30,996 nucleotides of DNA from DATGFB01 sp032160545. GTDB lineage: Bacteria > Actinomycetota > Actinomycetes > Mycobacteriales > Jatrophihabitantaceae. This document shows, in pieces, positions 21,052 to 29,175 of this stretch. Made by a program: the position numbers and the translations under genes. Location of the stretch: positions 1 through 30,996 of the forward strand of contig JAVHVN010000016.1 of NCBI GenBank assembly GCA_032160545.1, given 5' to 3'. Positions within the stretch are counted from its first letter, which is position 1. Every line of letters begins with the position of its first letter. The notes under the pieces are model-generated. The model had not been told where the DNA came from, searched no databases, and worked only from the letters and a program-made list of their open reading frames with translations.

Positions 21052-21563
21052 ACCGCGTTCCAGTCGAACGGCTCCATCTCGCGCAGCACCCGGCGCCGGC
21101 GGTTGCGCGGCAGCAGATCGATGTACAGCGTCCCCGACAGGTGGTCGGTCTCGTGCTGCAGGCAGCGCGCGAAGAATCCCGTACCGGTGACCCGCACCGG
21201 TGCGCCGCTGCGGTCGACGCCGGTCACGGTTGCCTCGAACGCGCGCTCGAGCTCGGCGAACGGGCCGGGCACCGACAGGCAACCCTCGTCACCGATCTGC
21301 TTCTGCTCACCCACGGTGATGCTCGGGTTGACGACATGACCGGTGTGCCGCACACCGTCGGCGTCGATGCAGTCGTAGACGAACAGGGCGAGGTCCACCC
21401 CGACCTGCGGGGCGGCGAGCCCGACGCCCTCGGCCACGGCCATCGACGCGAACAGGTCGTCGACCAGTTCCGCGAGCTCGCCGTCGAACGAGGTGACCTG
21501 CCGAGCGGGGGCCGCGAGCACGGGATCGCCGACGACGACGATCTTGCGGGGCGTTCCTGGCAC
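21045..21563 (-). CDS. def: Peptide deformylase
   Basis: This enzyme removes the formyl group from the initiator Met of new proteins in the cytoplasm. All three metal-site motifs are intact: GVGLAAPQ (46-53), EGCLS (93-97, Cys ligand) and HETDH (137-141, two His ligands and the catalytic Glu). At 172 aa from GTG 21563 it has normal length. I prefer this start because TAAACT ends 7 nt before it (leaderless). The in-frame ATG at 21590 has no ribosome site and would place the promoter inside the gene. The phosphatase gene behind it ends in a hairpin, so transcription starts afresh here. A deformylase within a polysaccharide locus is out of context. It may be a second genomic copy, but this window cannot show that. 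Confidence 0.93.
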   Translation of the reverse strand: MPGTPRKIVVVGDPVLAAPARQVTSFDGELAELVDDLFASMAVAEGVGLAAPQVGVDLALFVYDCIDADGVRHTGHVVNPSITVGEQKQIGDEGCLSVPGPFAELERAFEATVTGVDRSGAPVRVTGTGFFARCLQHETDHLSGTLYIDLLPRNRRRRVLREMEPFDWNAVG

Positions 21564-21570
21564 GGCCTGA

Positions 21571-21576
21571 AGTTTA
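21571..21576 (-). promoter_or_regulatory. -10 element (TAAACT), leaderless start of def
   Basis: TAAACT on the minus strand is followed by 7 nt and GTG 21563. This decides the start of the deformylase gene against the ATG 27 nt upstream. Confidence 0.55.
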
Positions 21577-21591
21577 TGCGACCTCGGCATC

Positions 21592-21609
21592 GCCGCGGTC
21601 GGCCGCGGC
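21592..21609 (-). terminator. Hairpin just after the tyrosine phosphatase gene
   Basis: GCCGCGG (21592-21598) and CCGCGGC (21603-21609) pair around a TCGG loop, 2 nt beyond the phosphatase stop. There is no U-tract. Confidence 0.5.
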
Positions 21610-21611
21610 CG

Positions 21612-22214
21612 TCAGAACGGCTGCGGGCGCGGCGACGTCCGTACCCGCGCAACGGTCGGCGCGGTCCACGCCTGCGCGGCGAACCCGAGCGCCGACACCG
21701 TCGCGTACACCGATTCGGTGATCTCTTCGGCGATGGTCTTCGCATGCTTGATCTCGCCCCCGTACGGGTCCCGGACGTCGTCATCCGAGGCGGGGACGGG
21801 CGGCACCTGGCCGCGCCGCGCGGCCGCGGCGGCAACGGTGGCACGGGGGTCGTCGTACGGGGGAAGGTCGGAGACCAGGCGGGCGAACTCCTTCATGGTG
21901 AACGTCCGCTTGTAGGAGTTCGGCAGTGCGGTGATCACGAGATCGCGATGTTGCCGCGACGCGGCGAGCACCAGATCGGCCTGCTCGGCCATCCGCACCT
22001 CGAACTGCTTCGCCCGGTGCACCGACGGGTCGATGCCGAGCTGTCCCAGCGCCGACGCCGAGGACCCGTCCATGGCGGCACCGACCAGCGCGTGGGTTCC
22101 CGCACTCGTCACCGTGACGTCCGCAGTGGGGTCGGCCCAACCGCGGAACAGCAACTCGGCCATGGGCGAGCGGCAGACGTTGCCCGTGCACACGCACAAG
22201 ACCCGGAACGACAC
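21612..22214 (-). CDS. Low-molecular-weight protein-tyrosine phosphatase (Wzb-like)
   Basis: This 200-aa cytoplasmic phosphatase has the signature CTGNVCRS (9-16), with nucleophile C9 and R15, near its N-terminus, and a general acid in VRDPYGG (D149). It should dephosphorylate the BY-kinase encoded at 726-2138 and so drive the phosphorylation cycle needed for polymer assembly. It is longer than the usual 150-160 aa owing to a mid-protein stretch (about 105-145) and a C-terminal tail. GTG 22214 is 6 nt after GATACT, a weaker form of the leaderless pattern. Longer in-frame starts upstream would add Arg-rich sequence without motifs. It is divergent from the glycosyltransferase at 22363. Confidence 0.9.
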   Translation of the reverse strand: MSFRVLCVCTGNVCRSPMAELLFRGWADPTADVTVTSAGTHALVGAAMDGSSASALGQLGIDPSVHRAKQFEVRMAEQADLVLAASRQHRDLVITALPNSYKRTFTMKEFARLVSDLPPYDDPRATVAAAAARRGQVPPVPASDDDVRDPYGGEIKHAKTIAEEITESVYATVSALGFAAQAWTAPTVARVRTSPRPQPF

Positions 22215-22220
22215 CTGTCG

Positions 22221-22226
22221 AGTATC
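22221..22226 (-). promoter_or_regulatory. Possible -10 element (GATACT), leaderless start of the phosphatase gene
   Basis: GATACT keeps the two most conserved positions (A2, T6) of the -10 but not T1. It is followed by 6 nt and GTG 22214. Confidence 0.35.
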
Positions 22227-22362
22227 GCCGACCACTCGCGGCAGCGCCGCGTGGGACGCGCCCGCGTGGCCGCGACTACACGTCCACCACACGCGAATGC
22301 CCCTCGCTCCATAGGTGTGACGCTGAGCGCAACCTAAGTCGACCAACCTCGTTCTTGACGTC

Positions 22363-23628
22363 ATGCGGTTGAACCTCCACGACTTCAGCGGGCACCCGTT
22401 TCAGGCCCAGCTGTCGCGCAACCTCGCCGCGCGTGGACATGAGGTGCTGCACGGATACAGCTCGCAGTACATCACCGGACACGGCCGTCTCGAGGTCGTC
22501 CCGGGCGACCCCGCGGGGCTGCGCATGGAGGGCATCACCGCTGACGTCCCGCTGATCAAGTACTCGCCGCTGGGCCGCTGTCGCTTCGAGGTCGCGTACG
22601 CCGATGCGTGGCGGCGGCGTCTGGACGACGAGAACTTCGACGTCGTCGTGGCGTGCAACGTGCCGCTGTTCGCGCTCGCCCGCATGCGCCGATACTTCTG
22701 CCGTCGCCAGCAGCCGTGGGTGTTGTGGCACCAGGACGTCTACAGCCTCGGTGTCGCAGGTGAGGCGATGCGCCGCCTGCCCCGGCCGGTCGCCGTCGCG
22801 GTGAGCGACCGGGTGCAGCGCATCGAGCGCTCGCAGGTCGACAGCGCCGCGGCCGTGGTTGCGATCGCCGAACCGTTCCGCCAGCAGTACGAGCGGTGGA
22901 ACGCCCGCACCGACCACGTCCGGATCATCCCGAACTGGGCGCCGTTGGACGATCTTGTCCCCGGCCGGCGCGACAACCAGTGGTCGCTGCGCGAGGGACT
23001 TCCGCGCGAGTCGGTCCGCATCATGTACGCCGGAACCCTCGGCCGTAAGCACAACCCGCTGCTGCTGCTCGACCTGCTCGACGGCGTGCGCGCGCGCGGC
23101 GTCGACGCCGTCCTCGTGGTGGTGTCCGAGGGCGAGGGCGCCGACATGCTCGCAGCGGCTGCGGGTGACCGCCCGGACGTCCGCTTCCTCGGCTACCAGC
23201 CGGCCGAGGACCTCAGCGACGTGCTGGCGAGCGCCGACGTGATGGTCGCGCTGCTGGAGCCCGACGCCGGCGAGTTCTCGGTGCCCAGCAAGGTGCTCAG
23301 CTACCTGGCCGCCGGCCGCCCGACGATCGCGCTGGTGCCGGCCGGCAACCCGTGCGCCGACGACGTGCGCGGCGCGGGCGGGTTCGTCGGCGAGCCGACG
23401 CAGGCCGGCGCCCTGCTCGCGGCGCAGTGGTTGCACACCGTCAGCGACCCCGCCGCCCTGGCGGTGCTGGGGCGCGACGCGCGGGCCTTGGCCGTCGAAC
23501 GGTTCGACATCGAACGGATCACCTCGGAGTTCGAGTCCATCCTCGGCGACGCAGCGGTGTCGGCTGCGACGCGGGTCGGCGCCCCGCTCATGGTCGTCAG
23601 CGGTGCGCTCGGGAGCGCGAACTCGTGA
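22363..23628 (+). CDS. GT4 family glycosyltransferase (WcaI/WbuB-like)
   Basis: This 421-aa GT-B glycosyltransferase begins with LNLHDFSGHPFQAQLSRNLA, the typical N-terminus of WbuB/WcaI-like enzymes in which the SGHPFQ loop and ARGHEV helix form the acceptor domain. The donor domain has IMYAGTLGRKHNPLLLL near 222-238, VRFLGYQPAEDL near 269-280 and EFSVPSKVLSYLAAGRPTIA near 304-323. It overlaps the initiating sugar transferase gene by 4 bp (GTGA, 23625-23628), so it probably adds the second sugar of the repeat unit. ATG 22363 fits the family N-terminus. No clear ribosome site or -10 was seen in the 148-bp divergent gap. Confidence 0.9.
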   Translation: MRLNLHDFSGHPFQAQLSRNLAARGHEVLHGYSSQYITGHGRLEVVPGDPAGLRMEGITADVPLIKYSPLGRCRFEVAYADAWRRRLDDENFDVVVACNVPLFALARMRRYFCRRQQPWVLWHQDVYSLGVAGEAMRRLPRPVAVAVSDRVQRIERSQVDSAAAVVAIAEPFRQQYERWNARTDHVRIIPNWAPLDDLVPGRRDNQWSLREGLPRESVRIMYAGTLGRKHNPLLLLDLLDGVRARGVDAVLVVVSEGEGADMLAAAAGDRPDVRFLGYQPAEDLSDVLASADVMVALLEPDAGEFSVPSKVLSYLAAGRPTIALVPAGNPCADDVRGAGGFVGEPTQAGALLAAQWLHTVSDPAALAVLGRDARALAVERFDIERITSEFESILGDAAVSAATRVGAPLMVVSGALGSANS

Positions 23629-25148
23629 CGCGGGTGATGCCGCGGTCCGGCTCGGGTGACGATCCGGCGTCGCTCATGCCGACGCTCGTCGTCGGCGGCG
23701 AGACCCGCCTGGCGTGGCCGAGCCGCGGCACCGCGGAGCGCGAGTCGGTGTCGAGCTGGTCGGGCAAGTTCGTCCGCCAGCTGCTCCTCACCGACGCGGT
23801 GTGCGCCACCGTCGCCGTCGCCGTCGGCTGGGGAATGCGCTTCGGCTTCCCGAACGACTCCTACGCCGCGGGGTACGCGCTCTGGAGCGCGATCATCACG
23901 CTCGCGTGGATCGCCTGCCTGCAGAGCGTCGGTGCGTACGAGGTCCGCCGCATCAGCACCGGTGCCCGCGAGTACCAGCGGGTGCTGCGCGGCACCGTGA
24001 ACCTCGCCGGGGCGGTCGGCATCACCGGCTACCTGACCGGCATCCTGCTGGCCCGCACGTTCGTCGCGATCGTCATCCCGACCGGCGCGATCCTGATGCT
24101 CGGCAGCCGCTACCTGGCCCGGGTGAAGGTGCACCGGCGCCGGGCACGCGGCGAGTGGACGAGCACGATCCTCGCGGTCGGCACCAGCGAGTCCGTCCGT
24201 CACCTGGCCGAGGTGACGGCGCGCAACCCGTTCGCCGGGCTCGTCGTCGTCGCAGCCTGCGTCGAGGACCGCGCCACCGGCGACGAGGTCTACAAGGGCG
24301 TGCCGGTCATGGGCGACGTCAACCATGCGTCGGACGTTGCCGAGAAGCTCAACGTCGACATCGTCGCAGTGGCCGGCAGCGGTCTCGGTCCGCGCCGCAT
24401 CCGCGAGCTGGGCTGGGCCCTCGAGGGCACCGGCCGCAACATGGTCATGGCTCCGGGGCTCACCGAAGTGGCCGGCCCGCGGGTGCACGTCAGCCCGGTC
24501 GAGGGCCTGCCGCTGATGTGGGTCGACCAGCCGCAGTTCAGCGGCGCCCGGCGCTTCGTCAAGCGTGCCGTCGACATCGCCGGCGCCGGCGCGCTGCTCC
24601 TGCTCGCAGCGCCGTTCCTGCTGTTCACCGCGCTGATCGTCCGGCTCACCAGCCGCGGCCCGGCGCTGTACGCGAGCGTCCGGCTCGGCGAGCACGGCCG
24701 CGAGTTCACCGTGTACAAGTTCCGTTCGATGTACCAGGACGCCGAGCAGCGGCGCGCGGACCTGCTGGAGCTCAACGAGAGCGACGGCGGCATCCTGTTC
24801 AAGATCCGCGACGATCCGCGCGTCACGAAGGTCGGGCGGCTGCTGCGCAAGTACTCGATCGACGAGCTTCCCCAGTTGCTGAACGTCCTCAAGGGCGACA
24901 TGTCACTCGTCGGGCCGCGACCGCCGTTGCCCGAGGAGGTCGATCAGTACCAGCACGACGTGCGGCGCCGGCTGCTGGTGAAGCCGGGCATGACGGGCCT
25001 CTGGCAGGTCAGCGGCCGTAGTGACCTGGCGTGGGACGAGGCGGTGCGCCTGGACCTCTACTACGTCGAGAACTGGTCACTCGGGCTCGACCTCGCGATC
25101 ATCGCCCGGACGCTGTGGGTGGTCATGCGCTCGCGCGGCGCGTACTGA
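23625..25148 (+). CDS. Polyprenyl-phosphate sugar phosphotransferase (WbaP/CpsE-like initiating enzyme)
   Basis: This 507-aa membrane enzyme transfers a sugar-1-phosphate to undecaprenyl phosphate and starts repeat-unit synthesis. About five helices occupy residues 48-165. A Rossmann-like CoA-binding-type domain follows (STILAVGTSESVRHLAEV near 182-199). The catalytic bacterial sugar-transferase domain starts near 305 with a membrane-inserting helix. KFRSMYQDAE (near 365), DELPQLLNVLKGDMSLVGPRP (412-432) and KPGMTGLWQVSGRS (452-465) are the conserved blocks. GTG 23625 overlaps the preceding stop and has GGGAG 9 nt upstream. The gene ends with two stops in a row (TGA TAG). The sugar (Gal, Glc or other) cannot be told from sequence. 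Confidence 0.94.
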   Translation: MTRVMPRSGSGDDPASLMPTLVVGGETRLAWPSRGTAERESVSSWSGKFVRQLLLTDAVCATVAVAVGWGMRFGFPNDSYAAGYALWSAIITLAWIACLQSVGAYEVRRISTGAREYQRVLRGTVNLAGAVGITGYLTGILLARTFVAIVIPTGAILMLGSRYLARVKVHRRRARGEWTSTILAVGTSESVRHLAEVTARNPFAGLVVVAACVEDRATGDEVYKGVPVMGDVNHASDVAEKLNVDIVAVAGSGLGPRRIRELGWALEGTGRNMVMAPGLTEVAGPRVHVSPVEGLPLMWVDQPQFSGARRFVKRAVDIAGAGALLLLAAPFLLFTALIVRLTSRGPALYASVRLGEHGREFTVYKFRSMYQDAEQRRADLLELNESDGGILFKIRDDPRVTKVGRLLRKYSIDELPQLLNVLKGDMSLVGPRPPLPEEVDQYQHDVRRRLLVKPGMTGLWQVSGRSDLAWDEAVRLDLYYVENWSLGLDLAIIARTLWVVMRSRGAY

Positions 25149-25265
25149 TAGGCCACCGCTTCGATGTGCGCGGTCGCGCGCCGATGAGGTCGGTGACGGA
25201 CCGGGCATGAAGGTCGATCCCGAACACGGACGTAACTCCGCCTGACCGAGAGTCGTTGATGAGAC

Positions 25266-25826
25266 GTGCGACGGATCAGAACCAGACACAAGCGCATCGC
25301 CGCGGTGAGTGCGGGCGTGCTGGTCGTCCTGCTCTGTATCGGGCTGTTCGTCCGTAGTTACCGCAATGCCGGCCCCGATGCCGCCGGACCGTTGCCGACG
25401 CCTTCGAGCAGCGTCTCGCCCGCCTCCACCCGCTCGGCATCGCCGAGCCCGAGCGACACCTTCTTCCCGAAGCCCGGCGACAAGGTCACCCTCGGCAACA
25501 AGGTGCTCTCGGTCGAGCCCGGTGGCTTCACCTTCCACGGCGGCACGCCGCATGCGGTCGTCATCACCGCCACGTCGAGCGCGGCGATCGGCCGCGTCGG
25601 CTACCTGATCCCGACCAGCAACGACCACTCGTACGGCGTGGTCGACGGCGTCGGGACGAGCTGGTCGGTCAAGACCGACGCGTACGGCAAGCCGCAGTAC
25701 GCGCTGGCGTTCGTCCAGGCCGGCGGGTCGGGCGCCGCCATCACATGCTCGGTCAGTGTCGACGGCAAGGTCGTGAACAGCTCGACGACGTCCGGTCCGT
25801 ACGGCCGCACGATCTGTGTCGGCTGA
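25266..25826 (+). CDS. Hypothetical membrane-anchored secreted protein, MmpS-like fold possible
   Basis: This 186-aa protein of unknown function has a basic start (RRIRTRHKR), one helix at about 12-29, a Ser/Pro/Thr-rich linker (about 42-64) and a beta-rich extracytoplasmic domain. The C-terminal pattern ITCSVSVDGKVVNSS...GPYGRTICVG, with two Cys that could form a disulfide, resembles actinobacterial MmpS accessory proteins. That similarity is a reading of the pattern, not a confirmed match. GTG 25266 lacks a strong ribosome site. The gene sits alone behind the initiating transferase and 117 bp from it. The stop lies inside the palindrome 25821-25834. It may help assembly or export at the cell surface. 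Confidence 0.65.
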   Translation: MRRIRTRHKRIAAVSAGVLVVLLCIGLFVRSYRNAGPDAAGPLPTPSSSVSPASTRSASPSPSDTFFPKPGDKVTLGNKVLSVEPGGFTFHGGTPHAVVITATSSAAIGRVGYLIPTSNDHSYGVVDGVGTSWSVKTDAYGKPQYALAFVQAGGSGAAITCSVSVDGKVVNSSTTSGPYGRTICVG

Positions 25827-25834
25827 ATTCAGCC
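25821..25834. terminator. Perfect 14-bp palindrome at a stop codon and just upstream of a -10 element
   Basis: GGCTGAATTCAGCC contains the TGA stop at 25824-25826 and ends 2 bp before TAGCAT. As RNA it gives only a 5-bp stem with an AATT loop. As DNA it sits between -35 and -10 and could be an operator for the FkbM gene downstream. Confidence 0.4.
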
Positions 25835-25836
25835 AC

Positions 25837-25842
25837 TAGCAT
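25837..25842 (+). promoter_or_regulatory. Putative -10 element (TAGCAT) for the fourth FkbM gene
   Basis: TAGCAT fits TANNNT and lies 46 nt upstream of GTG 25889. The leader carries GGAG at 25880-25883. Confidence 0.45.
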
Positions 25843-25888
25843 CGACGCACCCTGTCAGCCGACTTCCCTGACCGATGACGGAGCCGCC

Positions 25889-26674
25889 GTGTCCGTGAAC
25901 GACCGCATCGCCACCGTGGCGCATGCCGCGCGTGGCGCCGGCCGGCTCAAGGAGTACGCCAAGCTCGGGCTGCGCGAACTGCTGCACCGCGGAAACCTCG
26001 ACCTGGTGCGCTTCCCGTACCCGGCGCGCGTGGCCACCACACTGAGCCATCTCGGTGTCGACACCGTGCTCGACATCGGGGCCAACATCGGCCAGTACGG
26101 GTCGGCACTGCGTGCCAGTCACTACCGCGGTCGCATCATCTCCTGCGAGCCGCTGCCCGACGCGTACGGACACCTGGCCCGTCGGTCTTCGGCGGACGCG
26201 GGCTGGATCGCGCTGAACACCGCGGTCGGCGATGCGCCGGGCCACCTCGAGATCAACGTGTCGGCGAACTCCTTTTCGTCATCGGTGCTGCCAATGACCT
26301 CGGCGCACCTCGACGCCGCACCTGGCTCCGAGACCATCCGCACCGAGAAGGTCCCGGTGACGACGGTGGCCGAGCTGACCGCCGAGCAGCGGGTGCTTCC
26401 GGCACGGGCGCTGCTGAAGGTCGACACGCAGGGCTTCGAGAGCAAGGTTCTCGACGGCGCGGGTGACCTGCTGCGCGACTTCGCCGCCGTCCAGCTCGAA
26501 CTGTCCTTCGTCCCCCTCTACGAGGGGCAGGACCTCGCGGGCGCCCTGCAGCGGCGCATGGCCGAGGCCGGCTTCGTCGAGTACGGCATCGACGCGGGGT
26601 TCGCGGATCCGCACACCGGCCGGATGCTGCAGTGCGACGCATTGTTCGTCCGAAGCGGTCTCGCCGGCGCCTGA
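25889..26674 (+). CDS. FkbM family SAM-dependent methyltransferase (copy 4)
   Basis: This 261-aa methyltransferase has motif I VLDIGANIG at 60-68, E87 in SCEPL, NVSANSFSSSVLPM in the middle and LLKVDTQGFESKVLDGA, the family block. It is closest within the window to the FkbM gene at 12346-13098. Compared with that copy, the N-terminus is longer by a few residues and basic. GTG 25889 has GGAG 5 nt upstream; a second GTG two codons later is possible. It is the last recognisable polysaccharide gene before the change to amino-acid metabolism, and it converges on asd across an 84-bp gap. Confidence 0.88.
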   Translation: MSVNDRIATVAHAARGAGRLKEYAKLGLRELLHRGNLDLVRFPYPARVATTLSHLGVDTVLDIGANIGQYGSALRASHYRGRIISCEPLPDAYGHLARRSSADAGWIALNTAVGDAPGHLEINVSANSFSSSVLPMTSAHLDAAPGSETIRTEKVPVTTVAELTAEQRVLPARALLKVDTQGFESKVLDGAGDLLRDFAAVQLELSFVPLYEGQDLAGALQRRMAEAGFVEYGIDAGFADPHTGRMLQCDALFVRSGLAGA

Positions 26675-26758
26675 GTTCTGCAGCCGGCCATGCGATGGTC
26701 GTGCAGACCTACAGTGCGTTCACTAGCGCGTTCGAGCTCCCGCTGTCTACGCCGATGA

Positions 26759-27792
<1,034 letters not shown>

Positions 27793-27796
<4 letters not shown>

Positions 27797-28314
27797 CGGC
27801 CGGTACCCCCGTAGACGACGGCCTGCTCGTCGGCCGAACCCAGCTCGAACGCGTCGTGTACCGCGCGGACCGCGGTGTCGAGGTCGGTGTCACGGCACAC
27901 CACCGAGATGCGGATCTCGGACGTCGAGATCATCTCGACGTTCACGCCCGCCTCCGCGAGCGCGGCGAAGAAGCGCGCGGAGACACCGGGGTGCGAGCGC
28001 ATGCCTGCGCCGACGAGCGACAGCTTGCCGACGTGGTCGTCGTAGAGCAGGTCCTCGAAGCCGACCCGTTCCTGGATGCGCTTGAGCGCAGCCAGGGCTG
28101 TCGGGCCGTCCGTTGCCGGCAGCGTGAACGACACGTCGGTGCGGCCGGTGCCGCCCGTCGAGATGTTCTGCACGATCATGTCCAGGTTGATCTCGGCCGA
28201 GGCGAGTTCGGTGAAGATCGCCGCCGCCTCGCCCGGCTTGTCGGGCACGCCGACCACGGTGACCTTGACCTCGCTGCGGTCGTGGGCGACTCCGCTGATG
28301 ATCGCGTCTTCCAC
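27793..28314 (-). CDS. Nested in-frame aspartokinase beta subunit
   Basis: Inside lysC, GTG 28314 (codon 250) is preceded by GGAGGA (28322-28327) at 7-nt spacing and opens VEDAIISGVAHDRSEVKVTV, which is the place where the beta subunit begins in Corynebacterium-type alpha2-beta2 aspartokinases. The product would be 173 aa, consisting of the two ACT domains. The ribosome site and start are visible in the sequence; production is inferred by analogy with that known family. Confidence 0.6.
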
Positions 28315-29061
28315 GGCTAGATCCTCCATGTGGCCGGCGACGGTGGTGCCGGGTTTGGTCGAGAACGACGAGCGGACGTGGATGGGCACGCCGTACCGGC
28401 GGCCGTACTCGACGCTGCGCAGGTGCAGGATCTTCGCCCCACTCGCCGCGAGTTCGAGCATCTCTTCGTAGGTGACGGTCTCGAGCCGCTTCGCATTCGG
28501 GACGATGCGCGGGTCGGCGGTGTAGACGCCGTCGACGTCGGTGTAGATCTCGCACACGTCGGCACCCAGTGCCGCGGCCAGCGCGACCGCCGTGGTGTCC
28601 GAACCCCCGCGGCCCAGCGTGGTGATGTCCTTGGTGTCCGGACTCACCCCCTGGAAGCCCGCGACGATGGCGATGTTGCCCTCGCCCACCGAGTTCTGGA
28701 CCCGCCCCGGCGTGATGTTCACGATGCGCGCCTTGCCGTGCACCGCGGTCGTCAGCACGCCGGCCTGCGAACCGGTGAACGACTCGGCCTTGTAGCCCAA
28801 CGAGTTGATCGCCATCGCGAGCAGCGCCATCGAGATGCGCTCACCGGCGGTGAGCAGCATGTCGAACTCGCGACCGGACGGTACCGGCACGATCTGCTCG
28901 GCGAGGTCGATCAGCTCGTCGGTCGTGTCGCCCATCGCGGACACGACGACGACCACGTCGTTCCCGTCGCGCTTGGCCCCGACGATGCGTTCGGCGACCC
29001 GCTTGATCCGCTCGGCGTCGGCGACCGACGAGCCGCCGTACTTCTGTACGACGAGGCCCAC
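27793..29061 (-). CDS. lysC: Aspartate kinase alpha subunit (with nested beta start)
   Basis: This 422-aa enzyme phosphorylates aspartate, the first step of the pathway. The kinase domain begins VQKYGGSSV (5-13). GRGGSDTTAVALA follows near 160, then DVDGVYTADPR. Two ACT domains for lysine/threonine feedback lie beyond about residue 262 (KVTVVGVPDKPGEAA... and KLSLVGAGMRSHPG...). GTG 29061 has GGAAGGGAA about 9 nt upstream. A -10-like TAAACT is at 29110-29115. The regulatory half can also be made separately from an internal start (28314). The gene is coupled to asd by a 4-bp overlap. Confidence 0.97.
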
Positions 29062-29109
29062 CGGAGTTCCCTTCCGCCGCGTTGACTGGTGTCGATCGGT
29101 GCATTCGCG

Positions 29110-29115
29110 AGTTTA
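29110..29115 (-). promoter_or_regulatory. Putative -10 element (TAAACT) for lysC-asd
   Basis: TAAACT on the minus strand fits TANNNT and lies 48 nt upstream of GTG 29061, in the 114-bp gap behind the aminotransferase gene. Confidence 0.45.
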
Positions 29116-29175
29116 CCGGCAGCGCGGCACCGGCTTTCCGATGCGCCATTTCCGGCGATTGACGGGTTTGCGCGG

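Noticed and set aside
22215..22362. Promoter of the GT4/initiating transferase unit
   Set aside because: TTGACG at 22355-22360 looks like a -35 but lies against the start codon with no -10 before the gene. TAGGTG and TAAGTC do not complete a TANNNT hexamer, so no promoter is called.
25207..25245. 12-codon ORF (MKVDPEHGRNSA) in the gap after the sugar transferase gene
   Set aside because: The ribosome site is weak, there is no promoter of the leaderless type, and it has no overlap with the next gene. It is probably chance.
26675..26758. Terminator between the fourth FkbM gene and asd
   Set aside because: Only GCCGGC occurring twice (26663-26668 and 26683-26688) with a 14-nt loop was seen. 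GCCGGC is itself palindromic and common, so it is not convincing.
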